64,000 bases of DNA from Paenibacillus hemerocallicola (GCF_006265175.1 NZ_VDCQ01000001.1:124001-188000); one strand, 5' to 3'. Counted from the stretch's first letter, positions 41,886 to 51,698 are shown. Program-made: numbers and translations. The notes: generated from the letters alone by a model not told the origin.

Positions 41886-42080
41886 ATGTCGTATTATATT
41901 AGCTATAAAGGGAAAGCGTACGGACATCCGATGACAAGGGAAGAAGCATCCATGAAGATCATGCGTATGAGGTATACGTTCGTCGGACTGGAAATTGTAC
42001 AGGAGAATGCTTCGATACAGAAGGAAGCGGTCATGGCGAGACGGCCGGGACGTCCGTTCAGAAGACAGGCAAAAACCTGA
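41886..42080 (+). CDS. Small hypothetical protein (64 aa)
   Basis: Begins MSYYISYKGKAYGHPMTREE and ends in a very basic tail ARRPGRPFRRQAKT. The binding site is weak (AAAGGGTTGAG). It is a plausible small gene, just upstream of a conserved run of genes and on the same strand; no known family. Confidence 0.55.
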   Translation: MSYYISYKGKAYGHPMTREEASMKIMRMRYTFVGLEIVQENASIQKEAVMARRPGRPFRRQAKT

Positions 42081-42135
42081 TTCCGCGGGAGAGGACAGTT
42101 CTCCGGACCGGAATTCGCGAAACAGGAGGGAGCGC

Positions 42136-42657
42136 ATGTTCGACCCGACGATTTACGAAAATTTGAAAGTCGTATTCGAAGGTGCGGTGTACGATCTCGA
42201 TTTGGACGGACAAATCGTCGTCATTCACCGTTCCGACTGTATCGATCTTGCTGCCATGTCGAGAAGCTACGCCGTGCGGTACCGGATGAAGGATGGCCGA
42301 TGCTCGGCGGAAATCCGCTTATCGGCCGGGCTCGTCGATTTGGCCGGCGAGAAGCTGGAGTGGCGGAATGCGCTTCCCGGCTGCAAGCTGGAAATCTTGT
42401 TTTCTCTCATGCTGCACAATCCGGTAACGGCCTGCAAAAACATTCAGGACATTTTGGAACAAATATGGGATCCGAATGCCGCGATCGTTCAGACGTTGTC
42501 TTACCGGTTCGGTGATGACGGCTCGCGCTGCAGCAATGAAATCGGCGTACATTTCGACCGGAAAATCGGAGAAGGGCAAGTCGACGATATTCCCGATCTG
42601 CTCGAGCATACGGTGCGCACGCTACGGCAGCTGGAACCCTACAACTTGGAGGAATGA
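42136..42657 (+). CDS. Conserved hypothetical protein (173 aa)
   Basis: ATG 42136 has CAGGAGGGA upstream. Protein of 173 residues with no signal or membrane segment, beginning MFDPTIYENLKVVFEGAVYD and containing LPGCKLEILFSLMLHNPVT and DRKIGEGQVDDIPDLLEHT. I recognise no named domain. It stands three bases ahead of a thioredoxin-like gene and in line with kapB, so probably a conserved housekeeping protein of this bacterial group. Confidence 0.75.
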   Translation: MFDPTIYENLKVVFEGAVYDLDLDGQIVVIHRSDCIDLAAMSRSYAVRYRMKDGRCSAEIRLSAGLVDLAGEKLEWRNALPGCKLEILFSLMLHNPVTACKNIQDILEQIWDPNAAIVQTLSYRFGDDGSRCSNEIGVHFDRKIGEGQVDDIPDLLEHTVRTLRQLEPYNLEE

Positions 42658-42660
42658 ACG

Positions 42661-43002
42661 ATGCCCGAGCGGACGGAAGCGGAACTGAAGAAGCGGTCTG
42701 ACGACGGCGGCGCGTTCGCCGTTTTTTTATATACGCCTTTGTGCGGTACTTGCAAAGTGTCGGCGCGTATGTTGGAAATTGTGCAGGTCATGCGCCCGCA
42801 GCTTTCCGTGGATCGTGCCAATGTGAATTTTTTGCCTCAATTGGTCAGACAATGGAAGGTGGAAAGCGTTCCGTGCTTGGTTCACATCGAACAAGGGACG
42901 GTTGTGCGCAAACTGTACGCGTTCGAATCCGTCGAGAACGTCGACCGCTTTCTCGAACCTTTATATGCAGACGAAAGGACGAATAACGATGAACCCGAAT
43001 GA
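42661..43002 (+). CDS. Thioredoxin-like protein (YtpP type)
   Basis: A 113-residue protein with FAVFLYTPLCGTCKVSARML, giving a CGTC active site at about 29-32, and ESVPCLVHIEQGTVVRKLYA, where the cis-Pro region follows VP. The fold length is that of a minimal thioredoxin. It should reduce or exchange disulfides in the cytoplasm. Its end overlaps kapB by 14 bases. Confidence 0.9.
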   Translation: MPERTEAELKKRSDDGGAFAVFLYTPLCGTCKVSARMLEIVQVMRPQLSVDRANVNFLPQLVRQWKVESVPCLVHIEQGTVVRKLYAFESVENVDRFLEPLYADERTNNDEPE

Positions 43003-43405
43003 ATCTTACGTGACCGTCGAGCATCGATCCGGTGCTTATATCGCGAAAGCGATCGAAAAGTCCCAGTCCCGTATCCTGGTTGAAATTGCAGCCGTAGTCC
43101 GGCATCCGCTGCAAGGAGATTTGCATCATCCTTACGAGGCGGACGTTCCGATGTTCCACGAACGGCGGGCCGCATCCAATCGCGAGAAAGTATGGGTGCC
43201 CGCTTCGTCCGTCGAAGCTTATGCAGGGGCTGTCCCTTCTTACGAGGAATCGCTTCGCCGCGCGTGGGAAGAAATGATTGCTTCTATGAGCCATATGGCG
43301 GTGGCGGATCAGTCCGACGAGGTCGATCGCCGTCCCGGACTGGCAAAATGGGCCGAACGATCGATCGAGAAGCTGCGCGAGCTGGAAAAAGATTATTGGG
43401 GATGA
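42989..43405 (+). CDS. kapB: KapB-like kinase-associated protein
   Basis: ATG 42989 has AAAGGA upstream; a longer frame starts in the thioredoxin gene without a site. The 138-residue protein shows RHPLQGDLHHPYEADVPMFH, the strongly conserved core of B. subtilis KapB, plus PSYEESLRRAWEEM and LRELEKDYWG at the end. In B. subtilis KapB acts with kinase KinB in activating the sporulation phosphorelay. No lipobox is seen here. Confidence 0.88.
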   Translation: MNPNESYVTVEHRSGAYIAKAIEKSQSRILVEIAAVVRHPLQGDLHHPYEADVPMFHERRAASNREKVWVPASSVEAYAGAVPSYEESLRRAWEEMIASMSHMAVADQSDEVDRRPGLAKWAERSIEKLRELEKDYWG

Positions 43406-43497
43406 ATGCCGACGAGTCGATCATGGGTTTCTTAAAGCCGATCCTATAGGTTACAATATTGCGAAAATGCGACTTTTGTCGAATCGGAGGAAGCATC

Positions 43498-44112
43498 ATG
43501 TTGATGATCGGAATCGCCGGCGGAACCGGTTCGGGCAAAACAACCGTCGCCGAACGGCTCGTTGCGGCTTTGGGGGAGGAGCGCGTCGCTTTTTTGTCGC
43601 AGGACTCGTATTACGCGGATAATCGTCATCTGACCATGGAGGATCGGGAACGAATCAATTACGATCACCCGGATTCGGTCGATGGCGACCTGCTGCTGGA
43701 CCATTTGCGGCTGCTGCGCAGCAGGCAGCCCATCGACATGCCCGTGTACGATTTTTCTACGCACAGCCGTGTAGAACGGACCATTCGCGTACAGTCCAAG
43801 CGGGTAGTCATTGTGGAAGGAATTTTGCTTTTTGCCGATCCGCTGATCCGACAAGAGCTCGATATTAAAGTGTTCGTCGATACCGATGCGGACGTCCGTG
43901 TGCTGCGGAGGCTGTCGAGAGACATTCAAGAGCGGGGAAGAACGGTCGAGTCGGTATTCGCCCAATATTTGAATACGGTAAAGCCTATGCATGACGCGTT
44001 CGTCGAGCCTTCCAAAAGATATGCCGATCTGATTATCCCGGAAGGCGGTCGCAACGATATCGCAATCGGCCTGCTTACTTCCCGTATTCAGTCGTATTTG
44101 TCGCAAGGTTAG
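43498..44112 (+). CDS. udk: Uridine kinase
   Basis: ATG 43498 follows GGAGGAAG. The 205-residue protein has Walker A GIAGGTGSGKTTVAERL, the substrate motif SQDSYYAD, NYDHPDSVDGDLLLDHL, VYDFSTHSR and VEGILLFADP, then RRLSRDIQERGRTVESV. These are all typical of uridine/cytidine kinases. It phosphorylates uridine or cytidine in pyrimidine salvage. Confidence 0.93.
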   Translation: MLMIGIAGGTGSGKTTVAERLVAALGEERVAFLSQDSYYADNRHLTMEDRERINYDHPDSVDGDLLLDHLRLLRSRQPIDMPVYDFSTHSRVERTIRVQSKRVVIVEGILLFADPLIRQELDIKVFVDTDADVRVLRRLSRDIQERGRTVESVFAQYLNTVKPMHDAFVEPSKRYADLIIPEGGRNDIAIGLLTSRIQSYLSQG

Positions 44113-44126
44113 CAGATGGGGAGAGA

Positions 44127-44795
44127 GTGAAGTTGACTTGGGAGTTATTGAGCTTGCTCGGCATTGTTGCCTTTGCGGCCAGCGGAGCGATTATAGCGAT
44201 GGAAGAGCATTATGATTTATTCGGAGTAGCCGTCCTCGGCATGGCAGCAGCGTTCGGGGGCGGAGTGATACGGAACCTGTTCATCGGACATCCGATCACA
44301 ACGTTATGGTCGCAAGGGTTGTTTCTGAATACGGCTCTGATTACGATCGTCTTGATTTATATGTTTCCGGCGATGTGGATCCGCAAATGGCAGCCTATTT
44401 CTTCGTTCTTCGACGCTATCGGTCTCGCCGCCTTTTCCATTCAAGGCGCCCTATATGCCGTTCGCATGGAGATGCCTGTCGGGGTCGTCATATTCGCTTC
44501 AGTCGCGACGGGTATCGGCGGGGGAGTCATTCGCGATGTATTGGCGGGCAGAAAACCGCTTGTATTTCGCGACGAAATATATGCATTATGGGCGATGCTG
44601 TCGGGTATCGTGATCGGAATGGGATGGATGAACGGGAGAGTCGGGACGGCAGCCTTGTTCGCCGTCATTGTAGCTTTACGGATGCTGTCGGTTTATTACG
44701 GCTGGAAGCTGCCCCGCCGCACTTTGGTTTTCGAACGCGAAGGAGCGGCGGGAAGGCGGATTAACCGGGCCAAGGAGGAGGAACGCGCGCTATGA
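44127..44795 (+). CDS. TRIC-family cation channel (UPF0126)
   Basis: GTG 44127 with GGGGAGAG upstream. The 222-residue membrane protein has two repeats of three helices, each with a glycine motif: FGVAVLGMAAAFGGGVIRN and VVIFASVATGIGGGVIRDVL. The GGG-xxRD motifs are the signature of the TRIC/UPF0126 family, which forms trimeric monovalent cation channels. A basic tail follows. Overlaps the next gene by four bases. Confidence 0.92.
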   Translation: MKLTWELLSLLGIVAFAASGAIIAMEEHYDLFGVAVLGMAAAFGGGVIRNLFIGHPITTLWSQGLFLNTALITIVLIYMFPAMWIRKWQPISSFFDAIGLAAFSIQGALYAVRMEMPVGVVIFASVATGIGGGVIRDVLAGRKPLVFRDEIYALWAMLSGIVIGMGWMNGRVGTAALFAVIVALRMLSVYYGWKLPRRTLVFEREGAAGRRINRAKEEERAL

Positions 44796-45280
44796 ACGAA
44801 TCGTGGACGACGATGCGGCAAGTCCCGCAGGATATGCTGCAGGAACGGCTGCAAATGGTGAAGGAATTGGCCAAAGACGAGAATGAGACGGAATTGTACG
44901 AGATCGTCAAGGACTCTTCGACCGGAGAGCATTTTTTGCATTACGCTTATATTCATCTGACGGTGGCGGACGGGACGGAAGAAGCATTTCATCAGCTTCT
45001 GCCGCTCGAAAGCGACGACGTGCTTGCCGTCATGTTCGGGGAACAAAGCTATGCTTACCCGGAACATTGGACGCGACCCTTTTTGCGCAACGGTCCGAAT
45101 GGGACCTATGTGTGGTTCGATCCGTCGGAAAGCTTGGCAGGAGCTGCTTCTGACAACGAGAAATTAGCAGGGGAAATCGCCGGAATGGTCGGCGAATGGA
45201 AGCAGCAAGGACAGTTGGATGCGGCTTCCGTGAAACAGCTGCTGGAACGGATCGATCGGACGTTGAAGCGTGACGAGTGA
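44792..45280 (+). CDS. Hypothetical protein coupled to TRIC channel (162 aa)
   Basis: ATGA overlap with the channel gene. The 162-residue soluble acidic protein starts MNESWTTMRQVPQDMLQERL and contains HYAYIHLTVADGTEEAFHQL and LGRIDRT-like helical ends (LLERIDRTLKRDE). I do not recognise a family. Tight coupling suggests a functional link with the channel or simply an operon. Confidence 0.75.
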   Translation: MNESWTTMRQVPQDMLQERLQMVKELAKDENETELYEIVKDSSTGEHFLHYAYIHLTVADGTEEAFHQLLPLESDDVLAVMFGEQSYAYPEHWTRPFLRNGPNGTYVWFDPSESLAGAASDNEKLAGEIAGMVGEWKQQGQLDAASVKQLLERIDRTLKRDE

Positions 45281-45316
45281 GAGCGGGGGGCTAGCTGGCT
45301 TTTCGCGGCGAGCGTG

Positions 45317-45342
45317 CAAAAGGACCCTTTAGGGTCCTTTTG
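45317..45342. terminator. Bidirectional terminator
   Basis: CAAAAGGACCC pairs with GGGTCCTTTTG around TTTA; it lies between convergent genes ending at 45280 and 45360. Confidence 0.88.
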
Positions 45343-45359
45343 TCGTTGAGAAACGCATA

Positions 45360-47117
45360 TCAGGAAGATTTGCCGAACCGTTGCAGCGGGATGCTGACCG
45401 TAAAGACCGTGCCTTGCTCCGGATCGCTGTCCACCGTAATCGATCCTTTGTAGTAGCCGACTCTTTTTTTCGTTACGGCGAGTCCGAGACCCGAATGATT
45501 GTTTGTTTCCTTCGTGCTGTAGCCGGGGGAAAATATTTTCGATTTCTCGTCTTCATCCAGCGTTCGGCCCGGATTGCGCACGGAAATGATCAGGCAGCCG
45601 GCGTTATAGGAGCCGAGCAGCTCTACCCAGCGTTCGTGAACGGGCAAATTCATGACTTCGTCGAAGGCGTTGTCGACGAGGTTGCCGATAATAATGACGA
45701 TGTCTACGGAAGTAACGCCCAGATTAAAATTACCGGTTAACAAAAATTGATGACGGAAATCGATTCTCTTGTTCATCGCGATGACGAATTTGGACTGGAC
45801 AATGGCGGCGACGGCCGGATGTCCGATTTGAATAATATCGTTCGTCTGTCGGATTTCGCCGATCAGCTCCCCCGTGTACCGGTGCAGGTCTTCGTATTTT
45901 TTTAATTGGAGGAACGTATGAATCGTCTGGACATGGTTCAGAAAATCGTGTCGTTGCCCACGGATCGTCGTGAACATGTCGTTCACTTCGTCGATGTAAG
46001 CCTCTTGCGTTACCCGAACCGCTTCGTCCTTATTCTGCTTGATCATCCGGAATACGATTATTAAGAGTACAAGACTGAGACCGGTCATAATCGCGATACG
46101 GTGTATGATCGAACGGATTTGTTCGTTCAGCGCTTGGTGGATCGTGTTGTAATCGAATACTACGCCGATAACGTAAGGGACGTCCGATTCCCGATCTAGA
46201 GATTGGGCGGGAACGGGAATGAAGCTCTTCATCACTTCGTGGCCGTCCACGACAGTTTTGTACGTAATCGGCTTATTCGTCTCATAGGCCAACTGAACGC
46301 TTTCCGTATCGCGGGCTCTTTCCGAATAACCGTAAGTTCCGAAAAGGATAGGCCGGTTCGTCAGCGAAACGAAATAATGGCCGCTTTGCGATTTGGATAC
46401 TTTGAGCGGCTGGCCGAACGTATTGTAATTGTAACCGGTCATTTCCAGTATGCTCGGATTGTCCGCGATCATTTTGTTCAGAATGATGTCGGGACCGGCA
46501 AGCTGGCTATACTGTTTAATCTGCACGTCTTCCACATAAGGGTTAAGGATATAATCGGTCGTGCCATCGAAGTAATAGCCCCATTTATCGATTTTCGTCG
46601 GATCCGTATCGGCATGTCCGATCGGTCCCGACCAATAGTGGAGCAGCTTCTGCCCTTCCGGGATCGTGACCTCGCGATTGCTCAGCAGCTGTTGGAAAGC
46701 GCTAAACCAATACCCCCATTTTTTCGTGCTCATGCCGATTTCTCTCGGATCGGACGATCGGACTCCGACGATATCGTCGCCGCTAGGCTGGAGCAGCGTA
46801 ATATGGGATACTCCAAGCTCTTTGCTCAGCTGTGCGAGCTGCTCGTCGGTTACGTTCGCCGCTCTCGGATCAAGTCGGTCTTTGGCCGCGACGGCGGCGA
46901 TTCTCAATTGTTGGCCGATCATATCTTCGACATGCAGGACGCTCGTGTTGTAACGATCGACCGCATTGCGCAAATTGTGAGCCGCGAGCAGCGACTGATT
47001 CTCGACATTGCTAACGAGCGTTTCCTTGGTCGTAAAGTAAAAAAAGATGTTATTAAGGCAAAGCATAAGTACGACGCAAGCGAACACGATATAGAAAAAA
47101 CGCGATTTCATCTGCAT
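45360..47117 (-). CDS. Spo0B-type sensor histidine kinase
   Basis: ATG at 47117 has GGGGTG upstream on the minus strand; a TTG ten codons earlier lacks a site. The 585-residue protein has a membrane segment at about 4-26, a large extracellular sensor region to about 345, a second membrane segment (IAIMTGLSLVLLIIVFRMI), then the Spo0B/CitA-type helical domain with phosphoacceptor His in RGQRHDFLNHVQTI, and a GHKL ATPase with NLVDNAFDEV (N box), FSPGYSTKE and HSGLGLAVTKKRV. It should sense an extracellular signal, perhaps a carboxylate, as in DcuS/CitA kinases. No response regulator is adjacent in the window. Confidence 0.92.
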   Translation of the reverse strand: MQMKSRFFYIVFACVVLMLCLNNIFFYFTTKETLVSNVENQSLLAAHNLRNAVDRYNTSVLHVEDMIGQQLRIAAVAAKDRLDPRAANVTDEQLAQLSKELGVSHITLLQPSGDDIVGVRSSDPREIGMSTKKWGYWFSAFQQLLSNREVTIPEGQKLLHYWSGPIGHADTDPTKIDKWGYYFDGTTDYILNPYVEDVQIKQYSQLAGPDIILNKMIADNPSILEMTGYNYNTFGQPLKVSKSQSGHYFVSLTNRPILFGTYGYSERARDTESVQLAYETNKPITYKTVVDGHEVMKSFIPVPAQSLDRESDVPYVIGVVFDYNTIHQALNEQIRSIIHRIAIMTGLSLVLLIIVFRMIKQNKDEAVRVTQEAYIDEVNDMFTTIRGQRHDFLNHVQTIHTFLQLKKYEDLHRYTGELIGEIRQTNDIIQIGHPAVAAIVQSKFVIAMNKRIDFRHQFLLTGNFNLGVTSVDIVIIIGNLVDNAFDEVMNLPVHERWVELLGSYNAGCLIISVRNPGRTLDEDEKSKIFSPGYSTKETNNHSGLGLAVTKKRVGYYKGSITVDSDPEQGTVFTVSIPLQRFGKSS

Positions 47118-47395
47118 GAGAACACCCCGGTTGTATAGCCGCTGCAAACATAGTTGACGGCAACGGACCTAGTGTGGACATAAGGTCGGCACAACCCCAT
47201 TATAGCCGAAAAGACACAGTTTTGTTATCGTTATTTCGACTTCTTTCGATAAAATTCACACGAATCGAGTCGGATTTTGTCTTTCTCTGGAAGTTGACCT
47301 CTCGCGATAGTTCCCGTCATGTTGAACAGGCATCGCCCCATATCATTAACTAACCGCGCATGTTGGTAAGCTGCGCAAAGGAAGGTGGATGATTC

Positions 47396-49084
47396 ATGGA
47401 TCGGCGACCTTGGCATAACCATTACCCCTTAGAAGTGCCGCCTACGCTCGAATATCCTTCCGTTCCGCTAACGGTCTTATTAAAGGAAGCGGCGGAGAAA
47501 TTCCCCGAACGGACCGCTGTTACCTTTTTCGGAAAAACGACGAAATACCGGGAGCTGCTTGACCGTTCGTACCGTTTCGCAGATGCTCTGAAACGATTGG
47601 GTGTAGGCAAGGGAGAGCGGGTCGCGCTGCTCCTGCCCAATATGCCGCAGTATATCGTCAGTTATTACGGTGCGCTGTTAGCGAGTTGTATCGTCGTTCA
47701 GCTGAACCCGCTTCATGTCGAGCGGGAACTGCTGCGGCACTTGACGGACTCGGGAGCGGAGACGATCGTTTGCCTGGATCTGCTCCTGCCCAGAATTCGT
47801 AACATTCGGGATAAGGCCGGCTTAAAACGCATTATCGTGACAAGCATTGGCGACGAGCTGCCCGCCTTTAAGAAAGCGCTTTATCCGCTTGTACAGAAAC
47901 GGAAAGGACAGCCATTGCCGAAATATGATGCGGAAGCCGAGCAGCTATTCGTGTTTCATCGACTGCTGCGCTCGGCAACGCCGACACCGTTCACACCGGA
48001 GACCGGCCCGGAATCGGACGTTGCCGTTCTGCAATATACGGGCGGAACGACGGGGACGCCGAAAGGCGTCATGCTGACGCATGCGAATTTGATGGCCAAC
48101 GTCCGCCAGTGCCGCTCGTGGCTGTATAAGGTCGAATCGGGGCAGGAGACGGTGCTTGCCGCCGTTCCGCTTTTTCATGTATACGGGATGACCGTCTGCA
48201 TGAATTTGGGGTTGTCCATCGGGGCGAATATCGTGCTTGTCCCGAGGTTCGACATCGACATGCTGCTTATGACGATACACCGCGACAAGCCGACGATTTT
48301 CCCGGGAGCTCCGACGATGTATATCGCCATCAACCATCATCCGCTGTCGGCCGTCAAATATCGCGTCTCTTCGATCCGCTGCTGCATAAGCGGCTCCGCT
48401 CCGCTGCCGCTCGAAGTCCAGCAGCAATTCGAGAAGCTGACCGGGGGGCGGCTCGTCGAAGGATACGGTTTATCCGAATGCTCTCCGGTCACGCATGCGA
48501 ATCCGATATGGGGAGAACGCAAGACGGGCAGTATCGGATTGCCATGGCCGGATACAGACTGCAAGGTCGTGGACCCGGATAACGGAGAGGAGATGGGATG
48601 CAACCAGATCGGGGAACTGCTCATTCGGGGACCTCAAGTCATGAAAGGCTATTGGAACAAGCCGGAGGAAACGCGGAAGGCTATCGTCGACGGCTGGCTT
48701 TATACGGGGGATATGGCCTATATGGACGACGATGGCTACTTTCATATCGTGGACAGGAAAAAAGATATGATTATTGCCGGAGGCTACAACATTTTCCCGC
48801 GGGAAGTGGAGGAGGTGCTGTTCGAGCATTCCGATGTTCAGGAAGCGGCAGTCATCGGCGTTCCGGACACGTACAGAGGGGAGACGGTAAAAGCATTCAT
48901 CGTGCGCAAGTCCGGCGCGAGCGTGACGGAGTCCGAATTGGACATACATTGCCGATCCAAGCTTGCGTCCTATAAAGTTCCGAGAATATATGAATTCAAG
49001 GAATCGCTGCCGAAAACGATGGTCGGCAAAGTGTCGAGAAGGGAGCTTCGGGAAGAGGAGAACGGGAAGGAGGAAGGCCAATGA
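47396..49084 (+). CDS. lcfA: Long-chain fatty-acid-CoA ligase
   Basis: ATG 47396 with AAGGAAGGTGG upstream. The 562-residue enzyme carries the AMP-binding motifs YTGGTTGTPKGVMLTH (about 215-230), VEGYGLSECSPVTHANP and GWLYTGDMAYMDDDGYFHIV, then the hinge DRKKDMIIAGGYNIFPREVE, and near the end PKTMVGKVSRRELR with the catalytic Lys. It activates fatty acids to acyl-CoA, supplying the beta-oxidation genes at the right edge. Confidence 0.93.
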   Translation: MDRRPWHNHYPLEVPPTLEYPSVPLTVLLKEAAEKFPERTAVTFFGKTTKYRELLDRSYRFADALKRLGVGKGERVALLLPNMPQYIVSYYGALLASCIVVQLNPLHVERELLRHLTDSGAETIVCLDLLLPRIRNIRDKAGLKRIIVTSIGDELPAFKKALYPLVQKRKGQPLPKYDAEAEQLFVFHRLLRSATPTPFTPETGPESDVAVLQYTGGTTGTPKGVMLTHANLMANVRQCRSWLYKVESGQETVLAAVPLFHVYGMTVCMNLGLSIGANIVLVPRFDIDMLLMTIHRDKPTIFPGAPTMYIAINHHPLSAVKYRVSSIRCCISGSAPLPLEVQQQFEKLTGGRLVEGYGLSECSPVTHANPIWGERKTGSIGLPWPDTDCKVVDPDNGEEMGCNQIGELLIRGPQVMKGYWNKPEETRKAIVDGWLYTGDMAYMDDDGYFHIVDRKKDMIIAGGYNIFPREVEEVLFEHSDVQEAAVIGVPDTYRGETVKAFIVRKSGASVTESELDIHCRSKLASYKVPRIYEFKESLPKTMVGKVSRRELREEENGKEEGQ

Positions 49085-49085
49085 G

Positions 49086-49128
49086 AAAAAAGATGCTCCG
49101 GGGTGCGCACACCGGGGCATCTTTTTTT
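49086..49128 (+). terminator. Terminator of acyl-CoA ligase gene
   Basis: AAAAAAGATGC..CCGG pairs with CCGG..GCATCTTTTTTT, starting right after the stop codon. Confidence 0.85.
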
Positions 49129-49249
49129 AACGATAAGTTTAACTTCGTTAAAGCACAATGCGAAATGAGACTTTCTCTATCAAGAAAGACAATCGTTAAA
49201 TCGCGGTCGTTCATCTTCGAAGCACGTCAATAGCTTCGCCGTTACCGGA

Positions 49250-49474
49250 TCAGCGTCCGCGACGGTAAGGAACATACGGCGTAGGCGTCTGAAATTCGTC
49301 TCTTTGGGAGTAACAGTACACGTGCCGAGGTACCGGTACGCAATGATGCCGGTTGACGATTTCAACAGGGTGGATGACATTTACGATTTGCGGGTGGTAA
49401 AAGTCCCGGTAAATGACTTTGGGCGGGTCGACCACATTGCTTGCAGGGCAGATCGGTTTTGGACAGTACGACAT
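49250..49474 (-). CDS. CotD-like spore coat protein
   Basis: ATG at 49474 with GAGGAGA upstream on the minus strand. The 74-residue product is rich in His, Pro, Tyr, Val and Cys (MSYCPKPICPASNVVDPPKV, HPQIVNVIHPVEIVNRHHC). The HPxxxVNxHH pattern is that of inner coat protein CotD of bacilli. Coat proteins lack enzymatic motifs and assemble in the mother cell. Expect sigma-K-type control; no promoter is proposed. Confidence 0.8.
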   Translation of the reverse strand: MSYCPKPICPASNVVDPPKVIYRDFYHPQIVNVIHPVEIVNRHHCVPVPRHVYCYSQRDEFQTPTPYVPYRRGR

Positions 49475-49672
49475 TATATAAATTCATCTCCTCTGTGTAA
49501 GGTATGGGATAGTATATGACCTTAGGCAAGGAGCGGAATGTGTTCGTGCCCAGCCCTTGTACTTAATTTATCATTAAAAAAATCGTAGGCGATTACCCGC
49601 GCGCGATGGTACAATGAGGGATGGATCGCCGTCGCCTTCGAGACGGCCGACATTCGGAAAGGGAGGGCTCCC

Positions 49673-50944
49673 ATGGATCGTCAAACGGTTCGGGCATGGG
49701 TTATGTACGATTGGGCCAACTCCGCATTCGCCACGACGATGATGGCCGCGGTGCTGCCGATTTTCTACAGCGACGTTGCGGCCTCGACGCTGCCGAACGA
49801 ACAGATGGCCACGTCGTATTGGGGAATGACGCAGTCGATCGCGATGCTGATCGTAGCTGTGCTGACCCCGATTTTGGGGGCGATTGCGGATTATTCGGGC
49901 TTTAAGGTGTTATTTTTAAGGCTATTCTCGTATTTGGGCATTTTGGCTTCGCTTTGTTTCGTCTTCGTCGGCAATGGCGACTACTTGCTGGCCTCCTTCT
50001 TATTCATTTTGGGCACGATCGGCTTTTCCGGGGGAAACGCTTTCTACGATGCCCTGCTGAACGATTTGGTCGAACCGGATAAACGGGACTTTATTTCATC
50101 CAAAGGGTTTGCCTTCGGGTATATCGGCGGAGGCGTCCTGCTCGTAGTGAACCTGATGTTGATACAGAATTATAGTTGGTTTGGGCTTCCCGACAGTTTG
50201 ACCGGTACCTACATATCATTCGCTTCCGTCGCGGTATGGTGGTATATGTTCTCGCTGCCTCTGTTCCGCAGGGTGAAGGACAAGAAGACCGGACCGCGGC
50301 ACAAGCTCGGAGAATATACCGCAATCGGTTTTTCCCGCATATGGAGCACGTTCAAGCGGATCAAGCAATACCCGGAGCTGCTCAAATATTTAATCGCGTA
50401 CTGGTTTTTCAACGACGGAATCAGCACGATCATTACGATGGCGACGATTTACGGCAAGGAGATCGGTCTAGGTACGTCCCATTTGATCGCGGCTCTCGTC
50501 ATCACCCAGTTTGTAGGCATTCCATTTACTCTGCTGTTCGGCAAAATCGCCGAACGGCTCGGTTCGAAGCTGTCACTGTATATTTCGCTCGGCATCTATG
50601 TGCTTATTGTCATATTCGGTTACTTCATGACGGAAACGTGGCAATTTTACGCGCTCGCCTTCATCGTAGGCATGGTACAGGGAGGCAGTCAGTCGATCGC
50701 GCGGTCGATATACAGCCGTCTCGTTCCATCCGATCGTCCGGCCGAGTTTTTCGGTTTTTTGAGCGTATCGAGCAAATTTTCGGCCATTGTCGGGCCTTTC
50801 GTTTTCTCCGTCGTCGGTTTGGCTACAGGATCGAGCCGGCTCGGCATTTTGGCATTGGTCGTTTTTTTCATTGTCGGAATCGTGCTGCTGGCCAAGGTCA
50901 ATTTGCAAAAAGGGGCTTTGGAAGCGGAAGCTGCGCAAGCGTAA
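49673..50944 (+). CDS. MFS transporter, UMF1/Atg22-like
   Basis: ATG 49673 with AAAGGGAGGG upstream. The 423-residue membrane protein shows about 12 hydrophobic segments and the UMF1 landmarks [19 protein letters not shown] at the N terminus, [20 protein letters not shown] in the first half, and [20 protein letters not shown]-type signature in the second. It belongs to the Atg22-like MFS group of bacteria; substrate unknown. Confidence 0.92.
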   Translation: MDRQTVRAWVMYDWANSAFATTMMAAVLPIFYSDVAASTLPNEQMATSYWGMTQSIAMLIVAVLTPILGAIADYSGFKVLFLRLFSYLGILASLCFVFVGNGDYLLASFLFILGTIGFSGGNAFYDALLNDLVEPDKRDFISSKGFAFGYIGGGVLLVVNLMLIQNYSWFGLPDSLTGTYISFASVAVWWYMFSLPLFRRVKDKKTGPRHKLGEYTAIGFSRIWSTFKRIKQYPELLKYLIAYWFFNDGISTIITMATIYGKEIGLGTSHLIAALVITQFVGIPFTLLFGKIAERLGSKLSLYISLGIYVLIVIFGYFMTETWQFYALAFIVGMVQGGSQSIARSIYSRLVPSDRPAEFFGFLSVSSKFSAIVGPFVFSVVGLATGSSRLGILALVVFFIVGIVLLAKVNLQKGALEAEAAQA

Positions 50945-50960
50945 TCGTTTTTCAATACTA

Positions 50961-51000
50961 AAAAACCGCTGCCCTTCGACACGATGGGTGGCGGTTTTTC
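50961..51000. terminator. Terminator between convergent genes
   Basis: AAAAACCGC-TGCCC pairs with GGGTG-GCGGTTTTT, acting for both the transporter and the DUF2238 gene. Confidence 0.88.
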
Positions 51001-51020
51001 GCTTTGCAGCCGTTCGGAAC

Positions 51021-51698
51021 CTAAATGAAACCTTTATTGCGATAGCTGCGCCAGATGATCCACGCGAGCAGCCCCATGCTAAGCAAGCCTCCCGCGAAAC
51101 CTAGCAGCATGTCTTTTTGCGTATCGAACAAGTCCCCCTGCATGCCGATAAATTGCTCATTGTTTTGCCCTTGCCCGGCCAAGCCGGCGGCCGCCATCTC
51201 GATGATTTCGAAAAAAGCGCTTAAGCTCAAAACGACCGCCGTCGGTATCGCGTAAGACCAGAAGCCGCGCAGCAAGGCAAGCCGGGTCAACAGCTCGCGA
51301 AAAGGATACGCCATGAACAAGCCGAACGCAAAATGGACGACACGGTCATAGTAGCTGCGCTTCGTATGGAATGCCGCTTTCAGCCATATATCGATCGGGG
51401 TGCCCTGATACGTATAATGAGCTGCATATGTATGAAAGCAAAGAAACAGTGCAATCAGCATGTAGGACAAATTGGAGAAACGGAACTCCCGATATGACCA
51501 TACGAGCGCGATTGCAAGCAAGGCGACCAAAATATTCTCGACCAGCCACATCGACCGATCGGTCGGCGAGATCGCCATCATTCCCCAGAATAGTAGGAAT
51601 GCGATAATGGTCAGCTGCAGCAATCCGTTTCGGTGAAATGGAATGGAATCGCTCATAATCGGGTGATCGGACCAGGAGTGAATTTTCGCATGCGACAT
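51021..51698 (-). CDS. DUF2238 membrane protein (YjdF-like)
   Basis: ATG at 51698 is preceded by GGAAGGAGAG on the minus strand; the frame extends 19 codons upstream without a better site. The 225-residue protein has six or so hydrophobic segments and the motifs SYYDRVVHFAFGLFMAYPFR, SAFFEIIEMAAA and DLFDTQKDMLLGFAGG, all hallmarks of DUF2238. Function unknown; conserved acidic and His residues in the membrane suggest an enzyme or ion-related role. Confidence 0.9.
   Translation of the reverse strand: MSHAKIHSWSDHPIMSDSIPFHRNGLLQLTIIAFLLFWGMMAISPTDRSMWLVENILVALLAIALVWSYREFRFSNLSYMLIALFLCFHTYAAHYTYQGTPIDIWLKAAFHTKRSYYDRVVHFAFGLFMAYPFRELLTRLALLRGFWSYAIPTAVVLSLSAFFEIIEMAAAGLAGQGQNNEQFIGMQGDLFDTQKDMLLGFAGGLLSMGLLAWIIWRSYRNKGFI

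Noticed and set aside
46203-47138. 311-codon plus-strand frame opposite the sensor kinase
   Set aside because: The kinase on the minus strand has complete domains; the opposite frame has none.
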